DNA of 64,000 nucleotides, from positions 4,304 through 68,303 of the forward strand of contig JBOFQB010000040.1 in NCBI GenBank assembly GCA_051660685.1. Direction: 5' to 3'. The notes under the pieces are model-generated. The model had not been told where the DNA came from, made no database searches, and saw nothing but the letters and a program-made list of their open reading frames with translations. This stretch comes from JAVBSX01 sp051660685 (GTDB lineage: Bacteria; Planctomycetota; Planctomycetia; Pirellulales; Thermoguttaceae). How positions within the stretch are numbered: position 1 is the first letter of the stretch; each line of letters opens with the position of its first letter. The position numbers and the translations under genes were made by a program. Positions 1 to 7,330 of the stretch are shown in pieces.

Positions 1-1099
1 CTCTCTTGTTCATTCGGATATGAGTTTCTACTCGATCCACAATCACCCCTTTTCCAGCCGGTTGAAAGTTGGAATGGAGAGCATCTTCGAAAGAGGACAA
101 GCATAAAGGGAGGGCAAAAAGGGCAACCAATAAGCCGAGACAGGCGAATATCCAGTATGTCATGTTGACGTTGGTGAGGATTGCCAACTGAGTCCGCAGA
201 GACACACTTCGCGGGGGAGTTCCCCATGTCTGCTGCAAAAGGATTTGTTTCTCCTGCTTTTTCGCAACGACTTCCTTGATTTCCTTAACTTCGACCGTTT
301 CTTTTGCCGTTTCTTTTGTTGTTATTACTTCCCTGACTCCCTTTTCTTTCTCCGCATGTTGCTCATTATAGCACTCGAGAAGCCCCATTGTTCTGAACAT
401 TGCTTCACAAGGAATTTGTTGAGTCAGAGACCTGACTACTTTTGGCTGAGGAATCCGATCACAGGCAATATCATGTCGTATCCAACGTCCTTCATGGTCC
501 TCCAGTAGAAAATATAATTCCGTGCGCGACATGAAACCACTTTGGAATCTTATCTGATTGACTTCGGAAGGATGTAACGACCAGTCTTGTGCGAATACCG
601 TGTTGCCTGACTTCTTCATGTACGGCATCGTCGTATCATACCCCTCAGTACACCCAAGAATGACACGTCGATAGTCATTGAGATGATAGGTTGCCTTTTC
701 ACGCGGAAAATAAAGTTCCCGCGTGAATCGGTTGAATCGAAAACGAACTTTTCCTCCCCAGTGTTGCGTATTCTGACCGCGCAAAGCAAGCCAATAGAAG
801 AGGGGACCGACCACGCAGAACATGGGAATCGAAGACAGGATGAGGATGGTAAACCAAAATTGAATGACGGGATTATCCGTCAGATTTGATCGATAAAATA
901 ATATGGCAAAAAGGACAGAAAACAGCGAGGGTATTGCAAGGATCAGCACTAGATAGCGATTGAACACATTGCGTCTGACCATCGAAAGGTTTCCTGCCTC
1001 ATTCTCATCAACAATTCTCCAGATTGGAATCGTAACCAGCTCGCGCAAGTAGTTTCGATATGTTGTCAACTCGACAGGAATACCCTTCACATCCGTCAT
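1..1099 (-). CDS. hypothetical multi-span membrane protein (3' end cut off)
   Basis: The reverse strand is open from an ATG at 1099 to the window edge, about 366 codons with no stop, so the C-terminus lies outside the window. The protein begins MTDVKGIPVELTTYRNYLRE. Two hydrophobic segments lie at about residues 50-67 (YLVLILAIPSLFSVLFAILF) and 77-104, followed by a soluble part with many aromatic and charged residues. A Lys/Glu-rich stretch at about residues 265-290 could be a short coiled coil, and a third hydrophobic segment (YWIFACLGLLVALFALPLCL) comes near residue 325. I do not recognise the family. The long uninterrupted frame and sensible membrane topology make it a real gene. Confidence 0.75.
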   Translation of the reverse strand, partial: MTDVKGIPVELTTYRNYLRELVTIPIWRIVDENEAGNLSMVRRNVFNRYLVLILAIPSLFSVLFAILFYRSNLTDNPVIQFWFTILILSSIPMFCVVGPLFYWLALRGQNTQHWGGKVRFRFNRFTRELYFPREKATYHLNDYRRVILGCTEGYDTTMPYMKKSGNTVFAQDWSLHPSEVNQIRFQSGFMSRTELYFLLEDHEGRWIRHDIACDRIPQPKVVRSLTQQIPCEAMFRTMGLLECYNEQHAEKEKGVREVITTKETAKETVEVKEIKEVVAKKQEKQILLQQTWGTPPRSVSLRTQLAILTNVNMTYWIFACLGLLVALFALPLCLSSFEDALHSNFQPAGKGVIVDRVETHIRMNKR

Positions 1100-1418
1100 T
1101 GCAATACCCTAAAAAAGTAAGAGGTTTCACTTGTCAGAGGGGACCCTTCGTAAACCCCGACGGGGTTTGGTGTTATCTTTCAATCGTTTGCTACCATTCG
1201 GCAATCCCTGAGGGGATTGAGGAAAATATGCCCCAAACACACAGAACAATGTTCTGCGCTTCATTACTCGCGGAACGATGTTCCGCGGCGAAACATTACG
1301 CGCGATACGTGTATCGCGGCTAAACATTAGGTCGCTGCTATGCAGCTAAGAGAGACTGTCCTTGAAGTTTTGCGTCAAAAAAAATACACGCAATGTGTAT
1401 GCCAATTAGTGAAATACG
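1100..1418. repeat. intergenic block with composite palindromic repeat
   Basis: No gene is visible. Successive hairpins occur at 1242-1255 (AGAAC..GTTCT), 1269-1287 (CGCGGAAC-GAT-GTTCCGCGG), 1301-1318 (CGCGATACGTGTATCGCG) and about 1327-1349 (TTAG..GCTGC-tat-GCAGC..CTAA). Shorter ones are near 1152 (ACCCCGACGGGGTT) and 1204 (ATCCCTGAGGGGAT). The GATAC/GTATC hairpin with a flanking GGCTAAAC is the commonest repeat of the window. The block lies between the first gene and the cheX end, where it could act in transcription termination or be a REP-like element. Confidence 0.8.
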
Positions 1419-2270
1419 CTAATCTTCGGTTTTGTTGAAACAGATGGAAGACATGACGGGATATTCCCCGTCGACAAGAACTTTACAGAGTACCGATTCC
1501 ATGACGGTTGAATCCGGCATTTTCGGCAAACCAATGCCAATATCGGGGACTGTCAGCGTGAAACCCGCCCCCATTTCCTCTAACAAAAGCATCAAACGAC
1601 CCCCTAACACATTCGTCAGTTCCGCAATCAAATCCCGAATCAACGGACTGTCAAGTGACGGTTCCTCTTCACCCGCGTACATGTTCTTCGCCAATTCAAG
1701 AGCAAGAGCCTTCGAAATGATAAACCAGATTGAATGAATCTCCGCTGAATTAACCCTCATGCACGACCAACACCAATCCTCCTGATTGTCAACCAGCTTC
1801 TTAAAATCAAAATCATGCGCTTTCATCACGAAACTGTTCGCCTTGACACCCCCTCCTCCCCAAGGATCAGGTGCTAAACTCGATACTCCTCCCCAATCTT
1901 CGGCAACCGGGACGGTCTCCTCATGGGGGGTCATTCCCCATGCCCCCTCGGTCGCTCCGGCCTCTTCAACCTTGCTCACCTCGCCCCAACCTTCTTCCGA
2001 AACCTCTACGGGCAATGTCCCCCCTGCAACCCCCCAAGTTCCTGAGGGTTGGGCCGAATCAACCGAATTGGTCGATTCAAAATCCGTCTGAACAGGGGCA
2101 TGAATTCCTGAATCATCAACCGAAAAATCCGCCGGTTCACTCTCCTCATTCATACACGAAAATTCCTCGTTCCCTATCTGAAAAGAATAAGGAACAACCT
2201 CTGCAAATGCCATTGTTTCCAGAGTTTCTCGAATCGCGTCAAACAATAACTGTCCGTAATGGTTTATCAT
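1419..2270 (-). CDS. cheX: CheX/CheC-like chemotaxis phosphatase with long acidic linker
   Basis: Predicted CheY-phosphate phosphatase of the CheC/CheX/FliY group, 283 aa. The family motif D/S-x3-E-x2-N is present as D203, E207, N210 (DLIAELTNVLGG), and a proline follows 22 residues after the Asn, as expected. The N-terminus (MINHYGQLLFDAIRETLETM) matches a first CheX-like helix, but residues about 46-142 are a Gly/Trp/Pro/Glu-rich low-complexity segment not usual for CheX, with repeated GWG, AWG, DWG and PWG. It is the last gene of cheD-cheY-cheX, 22 nt after cheY. The family assignment is good; phosphatase activity is inferred from the motif. Confidence 0.75.
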   Translation of the reverse strand: MINHYGQLLFDAIRETLETMAFAEVVPYSFQIGNEEFSCMNEESEPADFSVDDSGIHAPVQTDFESTNSVDSAQPSGTWGVAGGTLPVEVSEEGWGEVSKVEEAGATEGAWGMTPHEETVPVAEDWGGVSSLAPDPWGGGGVKANSFVMKAHDFDFKKLVDNQEDWCWSCMRVNSAEIHSIWFIISKALALELAKNMYAGEEEPSLDSPLIRDLIAELTNVLGGRLMLLLEEMGAGFTLTVPDIGIGLPKMPDSTVMESVLCKVLVDGEYPVMSSICFNKTED

Positions 2271-2292
2271 GGGAAATCAAAGACGTAAAGGA

Positions 2293-2685
2293 TTATTCTT
2301 CGGATGATTCCGGGGGGGATTTGATCGCATGTAAGGCTTCAATCAGCGCGGGAGGATTGACCGGCTTGGACAGAATCCGTGTTACCCCTAAACTCAACAA
2401 CTCCTTCCGTTGTTCTTCATTACCCGCACTTGTGACAACCAAAACGGGTGTTCCGCTCAATCGTGGACTCGCCGAAATACGGCGCATTAACTCAATACCA
2501 TTCATATTGGGCATTGTCAGGTCCGTTACCAACAAATCCGCCGTTACTTCCTTCATTTTTTGCAAGGCTTCATTTCCATCAGATGCCTCGTAAAAACTGG
2601 CTTCACCGAGTCCGGCAATTTCCAAGCACCGACGAATGAACATTCGGGCTAACGCGGAATCATCTGCAATCACTATATTTTTCAT
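2293..2685 (-). CDS. cheY: CheY-like response regulator, receiver domain only
   Basis: Single receiver domain of about 130 aa starting MKNIVIADDSALARMF. The acidic pair D8/D9, phospho-acceptor D55 (LLVTDLTMPN), T85 (VLVVTSAG) and K107 (ILSKPV) are all present, so it should be phosphorylatable by a CheA kinase, which is not in this window. The longest frame begins at a TTG at 2721, but the ATG at 2685 fits the family start and has GGTGAG just upstream. The C-terminal tail ends PPESSEE. Position between cheD and cheX supports a chemotaxis role rather than a transcriptional one. Confidence 0.88.
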   Translation of the reverse strand: MKNIVIADDSALARMFIRRCLEIAGLGEASFYEASDGNEALQKMKEVTADLLVTDLTMPNMNGIELMRRISASPRLSGTPVLVVTSAGNEEQRKELLSLGVTRILSKPVNPPALIEALHAIKSPPESSEE

Positions 2686-2802
2686 GTCACTCACCGTAAT
2701 CCGTCGAAAAGGACTTCTCAAAACGATGTTGGAAAAAAATCAGTACACACTTGGGCGTACAACACGGTCGCATTTCTCTTCTCACTCCAGTTCTCAATCC
2801 AG

Positions 2803-3303
2803 TTACAGTTCCCAATCGGGTCGTCCGGGACAGGATAAGACGACACGGCCTGTATCCCGATATAAGGTGACGGTCCGACTATGAGAACCTCCAACGTCTT
2901 CACTCATTGGTCCCAAACCGTATTGCCAAAGTATTTTTTTTACGGCAAGAACATTCCGCTTGCCGATGTTGAACGTGTTATTGGGGTCGGCAACATTAGC
3001 CCCTCCCGCCAATTTAACGATGAGGCGTGACGGTTTGGAAAGATTTCCCCCAACCTGCTTCAATTTGTTCATCAGGGCGGGAATACCGGTATCCGCGAAG
3101 TATCCGGGCAATTTCAGCGCACGATCAGGTGAAACCGTAGAATCGGGCAAGGCGATATGGTCCATACCGACACATCGTGTCTCGGTATCGAGGATCATCA
3201 GGGCAACACAGGACCCAAGCGCCATGGTACGAATCACCCCCCCGGGGGAGACCGTCGCACCATAATCACCGACACCCAGCATCAGTTTGGTTGGGTCACT
3301 CAT
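2803..3303 (-). CDS. cheD: chemoreceptor glutamine deamidase CheD
   Basis: CheD deamidates glutamines in chemoreceptors and is regulated by CheC/CheX-type proteins. The 166-aa product carries the catalytic triad with family spacing: T26, C32 (MALGSC) and H49 (GMDHIALP). The later signature KLAGGANV...FNIGKRNV is also present. The start is the ATG at 3303. It heads a three-gene minus-strand cluster with cheY (117 nt gap) and cheX. Its likely substrate class is represented in the window by the methyl-accepting protein at 15573. Confidence 0.93.
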   Translation of the reverse strand: MSDPTKLMLGVGDYGATVSPGGVIRTMALGSCVALMILDTETRCVGMDHIALPDSTVSPDRALKLPGYFADTGIPALMNKLKQVGGNLSKPSRLIVKLAGGANVADPNNTFNIGKRNVLAVKKILWQYGLGPMSEDVGGSHSRTVTLYRDTGRVVLSCPGRPDWEL

Positions 3304-3727
3304 GGAAGTTTATACTTGGGACACATCGGACGGTTTGAAATTTCCGAAGCGACCGCCTCAACCGACTTCGGAGTACATTACAAACGGGACACAATAGGAA
3401 CAGGGGGAAGGTTGGGTCGACCTCGATCATGGGACAGAAAACCCACGCCTGATTTGACGCGCTTACAACACACCCCGTCTCGGAGAGTATAGCTTTTTTT
3501 TGAGAAAGGGCAAGGGGTTATGCCGAAGCGTTCAAAACGATTCTTCTTTTCTCTCTGACGCTTGACAATCACCAAAAGTATTGCAAAGTGAACATAACAG
3601 CCGGAAAGGAGCGACCACAAGGTCGCGCATTGACGGTCGAATCGGTCGATTGGGCAGATTGGACGGTTTTCTGCTTCGAGTTGACTGTCTATACCGGCAT
3701 TTTGGTAGACGAAGAATACGAATCACA
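3304..3727. other. gap between cheD and DUF1559 gene; carries first copy of a 38-bp repeat
   Basis: Divergent upstream region of cheD and the DUF1559 gene. No gene is supported; overlapping frames here look random and are rich in stops. The one clear feature is 3542-3579, a 38-nt sequence repeated exactly at 5187-5224 on the other side of the DUF1559 gene (it contains TCTCTGACGCTTGACAATC). Confidence 0.6.
3542..3579 (+). repeat. 38-bp direct repeat, copy 1
   Basis: Identical over 38 nt to 5187-5224, in the same orientation. The two copies bracket the DUF1559 gene. Function unknown. Confidence 0.85.
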
Positions 3728-4900
3728 ATGGAAATGACGACGATAATGAATAATGACAGCAATGACGATAGTAACGGTGATAATGACAATAGCGACAATA
3801 ATGATTCAGGTCGAACGAAAAAGGGTCGGTCACGACATGATTCCGCAACTCCCGGGTTCACTCTCGTCGAACTTCTCGTCGTCCTTGCAATCATCGGTCT
3901 TTTGATTGCGCTGTTATTACCGGCCGTTCAAGCAGCCCGCGAATCGGCCCGACGTATGCAGTGTATGAATAATCTCAAACAGATCGCCCATGCAACTCTT
4001 AATTATGAAAATACGCAAAAGGTCTTTCCTCCAAGTGTCATTATTACCGGAAAAACGGGCCAATTTGCCGATTCAACAGAAAGTTTTAGCGCGGTTGGTC
4101 GAATCATGCCCTACATCGAATTGTCCGGCCGCATTGATCTGAATAAAGCGGTCGTCGCAACAAAATCGGACCGTCACGCCATTTTTACCTGTCCTTCGGA
4201 AAAAAATAATACGGCAAGAACGACAAGTAGCGGTTGGTATCCCGTCAATTATGCTTTCAACGCAGGAACTTGGAGAGTCTGGACGCCGAAAGAACGCAAA
4301 AGTTACAGTGACGGAGTGTTTTTTCCGAATGCCGCCATTCAACGGATTCCAGATGGTCGTTCGCAGACCCTGCTCGCTGCTGAAGTGAAAATGTTCACCC
4401 CCTATGTTCGCGGGGTCGGTCCTTCTTCCGATTCTCCCAATCCGGCTGCACCTGGTGTTGTTCCAGATGATGAGTTAGAACCGCCTAATACGGCAAGTGT
4501 TGAGGGAGAGGAAACGCTTAGAATGTATTGCGAGACGATTCGGGGGGGAAAATTAGGACCGGATGTCCAACAATGTACAGGTCATACGGAATGGGACAAC
4601 GGACATGTACATCATTGCGGGTTCACAACAACATGTCGTCCCAATTTCAAACTGCTGTTCTCTTCAACAGCCGATCAGGGGGGCGGATTGGAATATGACG
4701 GGGATTTCACGAACATGCAGGAAGGAACCTGTCCGCAAACGGAAACTTTTGCGTCGATTACATCACGAAGTTATCATCGTGAAGGTGTCCATGCCGCCTT
4801 TTTAGACGGTCATGTTTCATTCATCTCAGAAAACATTGACCTTGAAGTTTGGCGAGGATTGGGAACACGACAGGGACATGAACCTGTTCTGATCCCCTGA
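3728..4900 (+). CDS. DUF1559 (SBP_bac_10) prepilin-like protein
   Basis: Type IV prepilin-like protein of the family expanded in planctomycetes. The prepilin peptidase motif is PG|FTLVELLVVLAIIGLLIALL, followed by the family hallmark QAARESARRMQCMNNLKQI. The C-terminus has the usual SYHREGVHAAFLDGHVSFI signature. About 38 residues rich in Asn/Asp/Ser (NNDSNDDSNGDNDNS) precede the cleavage site, a long hydrophilic leader for this family. The frame stays open back to a TTG at 3581, but the ATG at 3728 (390 aa) is a more economical start; ATG 3746 is another option. Expected to be cleaved and membrane- or surface-associated; the family's role is not settled. Confidence 0.85.
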   Translation: MEMTTIMNNDSNDDSNGDNDNSDNNDSGRTKKGRSRHDSATPGFTLVELLVVLAIIGLLIALLLPAVQAARESARRMQCMNNLKQIAHATLNYENTQKVFPPSVIITGKTGQFADSTESFSAVGRIMPYIELSGRIDLNKAVVATKSDRHAIFTCPSEKNNTARTTSSGWYPVNYAFNAGTWRVWTPKERKSYSDGVFFPNAAIQRIPDGRSQTLLAAEVKMFTPYVRGVGPSSDSPNPAAPGVVPDDELEPPNTASVEGEETLRMYCETIRGGKLGPDVQQCTGHTEWDNGHVHHCGFTTTCRPNFKLLFSSTADQGGGLEYDGDFTNMQEGTCPQTETFASITSRSYHREGVHAAFLDGHVSFISENIDLEVWRGLGTRQGHEPVLIP

Positions 4901-4944
4901 TTGGGACATCAAGTCGGTCAATAAGTTTTGCGAAGACGAGATAT

Positions 4945-5075
4945 TTTCATTTTTGAACCACGAAAATCACAAAACACACGAAAACCTCACCAAAATACCG
5001 TTTTTCGTGTCTTTCGTGTGTTTCGTGGTCAACAAATCCGCCCGACCCGGCTCGGTTCAAGTCGCAAAACCAAAC
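4945..5075. repeat. ~130-bp repeat, left copy of an inverted pair around the flagellar genes
   Basis: The segment from TTCATTTTTGAACCACG to CGGCTCGGTTCAAGTCGC recurs with modest divergence in inverted orientation at about 10069-10194. Each copy also has internal dyad symmetry: ACCACGAAA near one end and TTTCGTGGT near the other. The two copies flank motB-motA-flbD-flgE. Confidence 0.8.
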
Positions 5076-5089
5076 TTGTTATACTGCAA

Positions 5090-5180
5090 ACGGTTGGAAA
5101 TGGTTTGTTTTCCGATTGGAACGCGGGCATCCTGCCCGCACATTTTTTTCTTGATGCAGGCAAGATGCCTGCGTTCCGAC
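5090..5180. repeat. GCGGGCATCCTGCCCGC element, copy 1
   Basis: An outer inverted repeat (GGAACGC...GCGTTCC) encloses two hairpins, CGGGCATCCTGCCCG and GCAGGCAAGATGCCTGC. A homologous element in the same orientation lies between leuC and leuD (48412-48497). Both are preceded by AACGGTTxGAAAT and TTTGTTTTCCGA. Confidence 0.85.
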
Positions 5181-5186
5181 AAAATG

Positions 5187-5335
5187 TCTTCTTTTCTCTC
5201 TGACGCTTGACAATCACCAAAAGTTCTGCGTGTTCCCCCGTTTAGCCGAGGAACAACGTTCCGCGCGTATTGAAATCTCTGTACGCGCGATACGTTGTAT
5301 CGCGGCTAAACATTAGGTCGCTCCGATGGAGCTTG
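5187..5335. repeat. 38-bp repeat copy 2 followed by GAAC and GATAC hairpin repeats
   Basis: 5187-5224 is the exact second copy of the 38-mer at 3542. It is followed by GGAACAACGTTCCGCG near 5251, by CGCGATACGTTGTATCGCG near 5295, and by GGTCGCTCCGATGGAGC at the end. This is the composite repeat family also seen at 1242, 51703 and 54625. Confidence 0.8.
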
Positions 5336-5379
5336 ATTTCTTGGGGGGATGCTTAACTGATTTGGACCCTCCCTCAACC

Positions 5380-6075
5380 CTAATTGGGGTCCAACAGTCG
5401 CAGAACCTCGACAAAAGCATTTGCCTGTTGCGGGGTCAAACCCGATGTACTCAACGATTCCGGGGTCGGTTCGTCCGGTCCAACCGAAATCACTTGTAAC
5501 AGACCCCCTTTGACTCCTTGTCGAATCAGTTCTTCCCGGACCTTCATCGCCCGGGAAAATCCAAGATAGTATAAATTGTTCGCATAAATGCCCGGTTCCG
5601 TATTTGAAGTATGTCCCTTAATCATCACCTTGTACGGCGAACCTCGTAATTGATCGGCAATCGTCTTAATGTCCAATCGCCCTCGATCCGTCAGTTCATC
5701 CGAACCAACTTGGAAATAGACAATTCCCCCTTCTACATTTTCTTTGTTGGGGCGAACGGAACGGACTTTGGCGTAATCACCTTGCGGGGCCAAAACGGGA
5801 TTTCCCCCGCGCAACGTGTCATTACGTCGAGCCCGACCTGTACTGCGAATCTGCGATTTATTCGAATTTTGTGGTGTCTGCTGACCGGGAACGGGAACCT
5901 GCGTCATTGCATAACCAAATTGATTGCTAAAGGACTCGACAATGGTCTGGACTTTGGTTTTTTGCAACGTACTCATTGAGTAGAGCATAATGAAGAACGT
6001 CAACAAAAGCGACATCATATCACCATACGTCAAAACCCATTCTGGAGCTCCTTCCTTACATTTTTTGGGACGCAT
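5380..6075 (-). CDS. motB: flagellar motor stator protein MotB
   Basis: Stator subunit, 231 aa. The N-terminal plug and membrane helix read PEWVLTYGDMMSLLLTFFIM, with the ion-binding aspartate at D19. Residues about 125-231 form an OmpA-like peptidoglycan-binding domain (VYFQVGSDELTDRGRL...IKGHTS...SVGPDEPT). The protein is short for MotB, with a brief polar linker between helix and OmpA domain. It follows motA by 37 nt. Its stop codon sits inside an inverted repeat (TTGGACC 5362-5368 / GGTCCAA 5388-5394). Confidence 0.93.
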   Translation of the reverse strand: MRPKKCKEGAPEWVLTYGDMMSLLLTFFIMLYSMSTLQKTKVQTIVESFSNQFGYAMTQVPVPGQQTPQNSNKSQIRSTGRARRNDTLRGGNPVLAPQGDYAKVRSVRPNKENVEGGIVYFQVGSDELTDRGRLDIKTIADQLRGSPYKVMIKGHTSNTEPGIYANNLYYLGFSRAMKVREELIRQGVKGGLLQVISVGPDEPTPESLSTSGLTPQQANAFVEVLRLLDPN

Positions 6076-6112
6076 TGTGTTTGTTTCGGTAATGTCAATA
6101 ATTGAAAATCAA

Positions 6113-6883
6113 CTAAGCGTTACTTTCTTCTTCCGGTCGTGCAGCAGGAGGAATAAAGGTCAACAATTTCTGTTTAATAACACGCGGATTTTCACCTGCC
6201 TGAATTGCAACGACGCCGCGAATCGTGATTTCTTTTCGTAATAATTCCCCGGAACTGAAAAAGGCGAGTTTATCGGCGAGAGGAAGACAGACGAAGTTGG
6301 ACGCAACCGCTCCATAAAGTGTTGTCAAAAGGGCAACCGCCATACCGGACCCGATTGTATCAGGGTTCATATTGCCGAGCATGATGATAAGTCCGACCAG
6401 AGTACCAATCATACCAAATGCTGGGCAATACTTACCATAAGCGTCAATAAGCGCCTTACCTTCTTCATGTCGTTGAGCAACCGCATCTTGTTCTGTTCGC
6501 ATAATGCTTTCAACAATATCGGCTCCCATACCGTCAATCGCCATACGAACTCCCAGTTTCAAAAAAGGGTCGTTAATTTCTTCCATACGGTTTTCGAGAG
6601 AGAGCAAACCTTCACGTCGGGCCGATTCAGCGAGGGAGACAACTTGGTCGATCACGGAAGAAACATTTTCTTGTGAGGTAAAAAAGGCTTTTTTGAGAAC
6701 TGGGAGAATTTTCACCAAATGACCGAGGGGAAAACTTATCATAACAGAGCAACAGGCTCCGAAGATAACTATAACGATTGAGGGGTAATCGACAAAGGCT
6801 TTGAGGGGAGCATTTGCAATGACAATCGAGAGGACCAGAAGGATGGACCCCAGAATAAGGCCGACAACGGTTCCGATATCCAT
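6113..6883 (-). CDS. motA: flagellar motor stator protein MotA
   Basis: 256 aa, four transmembrane helices at about residues 4-23, 35-53, 150-171 and 180-205. The two conserved prolines of the proton path are present in YCPAFGMIGTLVGLI and VASNFVCLPLADKL. The cytoplasmic loop between helices 2 and 3 carries the charged segment that contacts FliG in known MotA proteins. Start is the ATG at 6883. It pairs with motB downstream and follows flbD after 116 nt. Confidence 0.94.
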   Translation of the reverse strand: MDIGTVVGLILGSILLVLSIVIANAPLKAFVDYPSIVIVIFGACCSVMISFPLGHLVKILPVLKKAFFTSQENVSSVIDQVVSLAESARREGLLSLENRMEEINDPFLKLGVRMAIDGMGADIVESIMRTEQDAVAQRHEEGKALIDAYGKYCPAFGMIGTLVGLIIMLGNMNPDTIGSGMAVALLTTLYGAVASNFVCLPLADKLAFFSSGELLRKEITIRGVVAIQAGENPRVIKQKLLTFIPPAARPEEESNA

Positions 6884-6999
6884 TTTATTTTAGTACAAAA
6901 TATTGAGGGAAGGAGGAAGGGATCAATAATCTGACAGAGGAGTGTCGTCAAAAACGGGCGATCAATCAGGATAATTTGAAATTTTCCAAACAGGGTGTT

Positions 7000-7245
7000 T
7001 TACAGGTAATCGCGGTTCGGACCAATTGGCCCAAGATCACAAGGTGCAAATTGTTGTCGCGGTAATAAATGTTTGGCCTGTTGATATGTCATAACCCGGG
7101 TTACAACTTCATCGAGACTTTCTTGAACCATGATACATTCATGATTGATGAGTGTGATGAGAGTATCCGGGCACGTTTCAATCCAACGAATCAAATCAGC
7201 GTTCAGGACAAATTCCGTGTTGTTAAGTCGTGTCAGACGAATCAT
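7000..7245 (-). CDS. flbD: FlbD/SwrD-family flagellar protein
   Basis: 81-aa protein starting MIRLTRLNNTEFVLNADLIR with the family motif IETCPDTLITLINHECIMVQ and ESLDEVVTRV. FlbD/SwrD proteins are found in flagellar operons between the hook gene and motA and promote motor torque in Bacillus; that order is kept here (flgE-flbD-motA-motB). The C-terminus (about residues 62-81) is longer and more Pro/Gly-rich than the core family. Confidence 0.88.
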   Translation of the reverse strand: MIRLTRLNNTEFVLNADLIRWIETCPDTLITLINHECIMVQESLDEVVTRVMTYQQAKHLLPRQQFAPCDLGPIGPNRDYL

Positions 7246-7330
7246 AAAATCATAAGGCGTAAGGGAATGAACCGTTGTCTAGTATCAATCATCACTTCAG
7301 AGCTTAGACCAATCGGAGTGTATCGAAAAC

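Noticed and set aside
1871..2593. 240-codon plus-strand frame opposite cheX and cheY
   Set aside because: The opposite strand encodes intact CheX and CheY motifs; the plus frame is Pro/Ser-rich because the CheX linker is Gly/Trp-rich.
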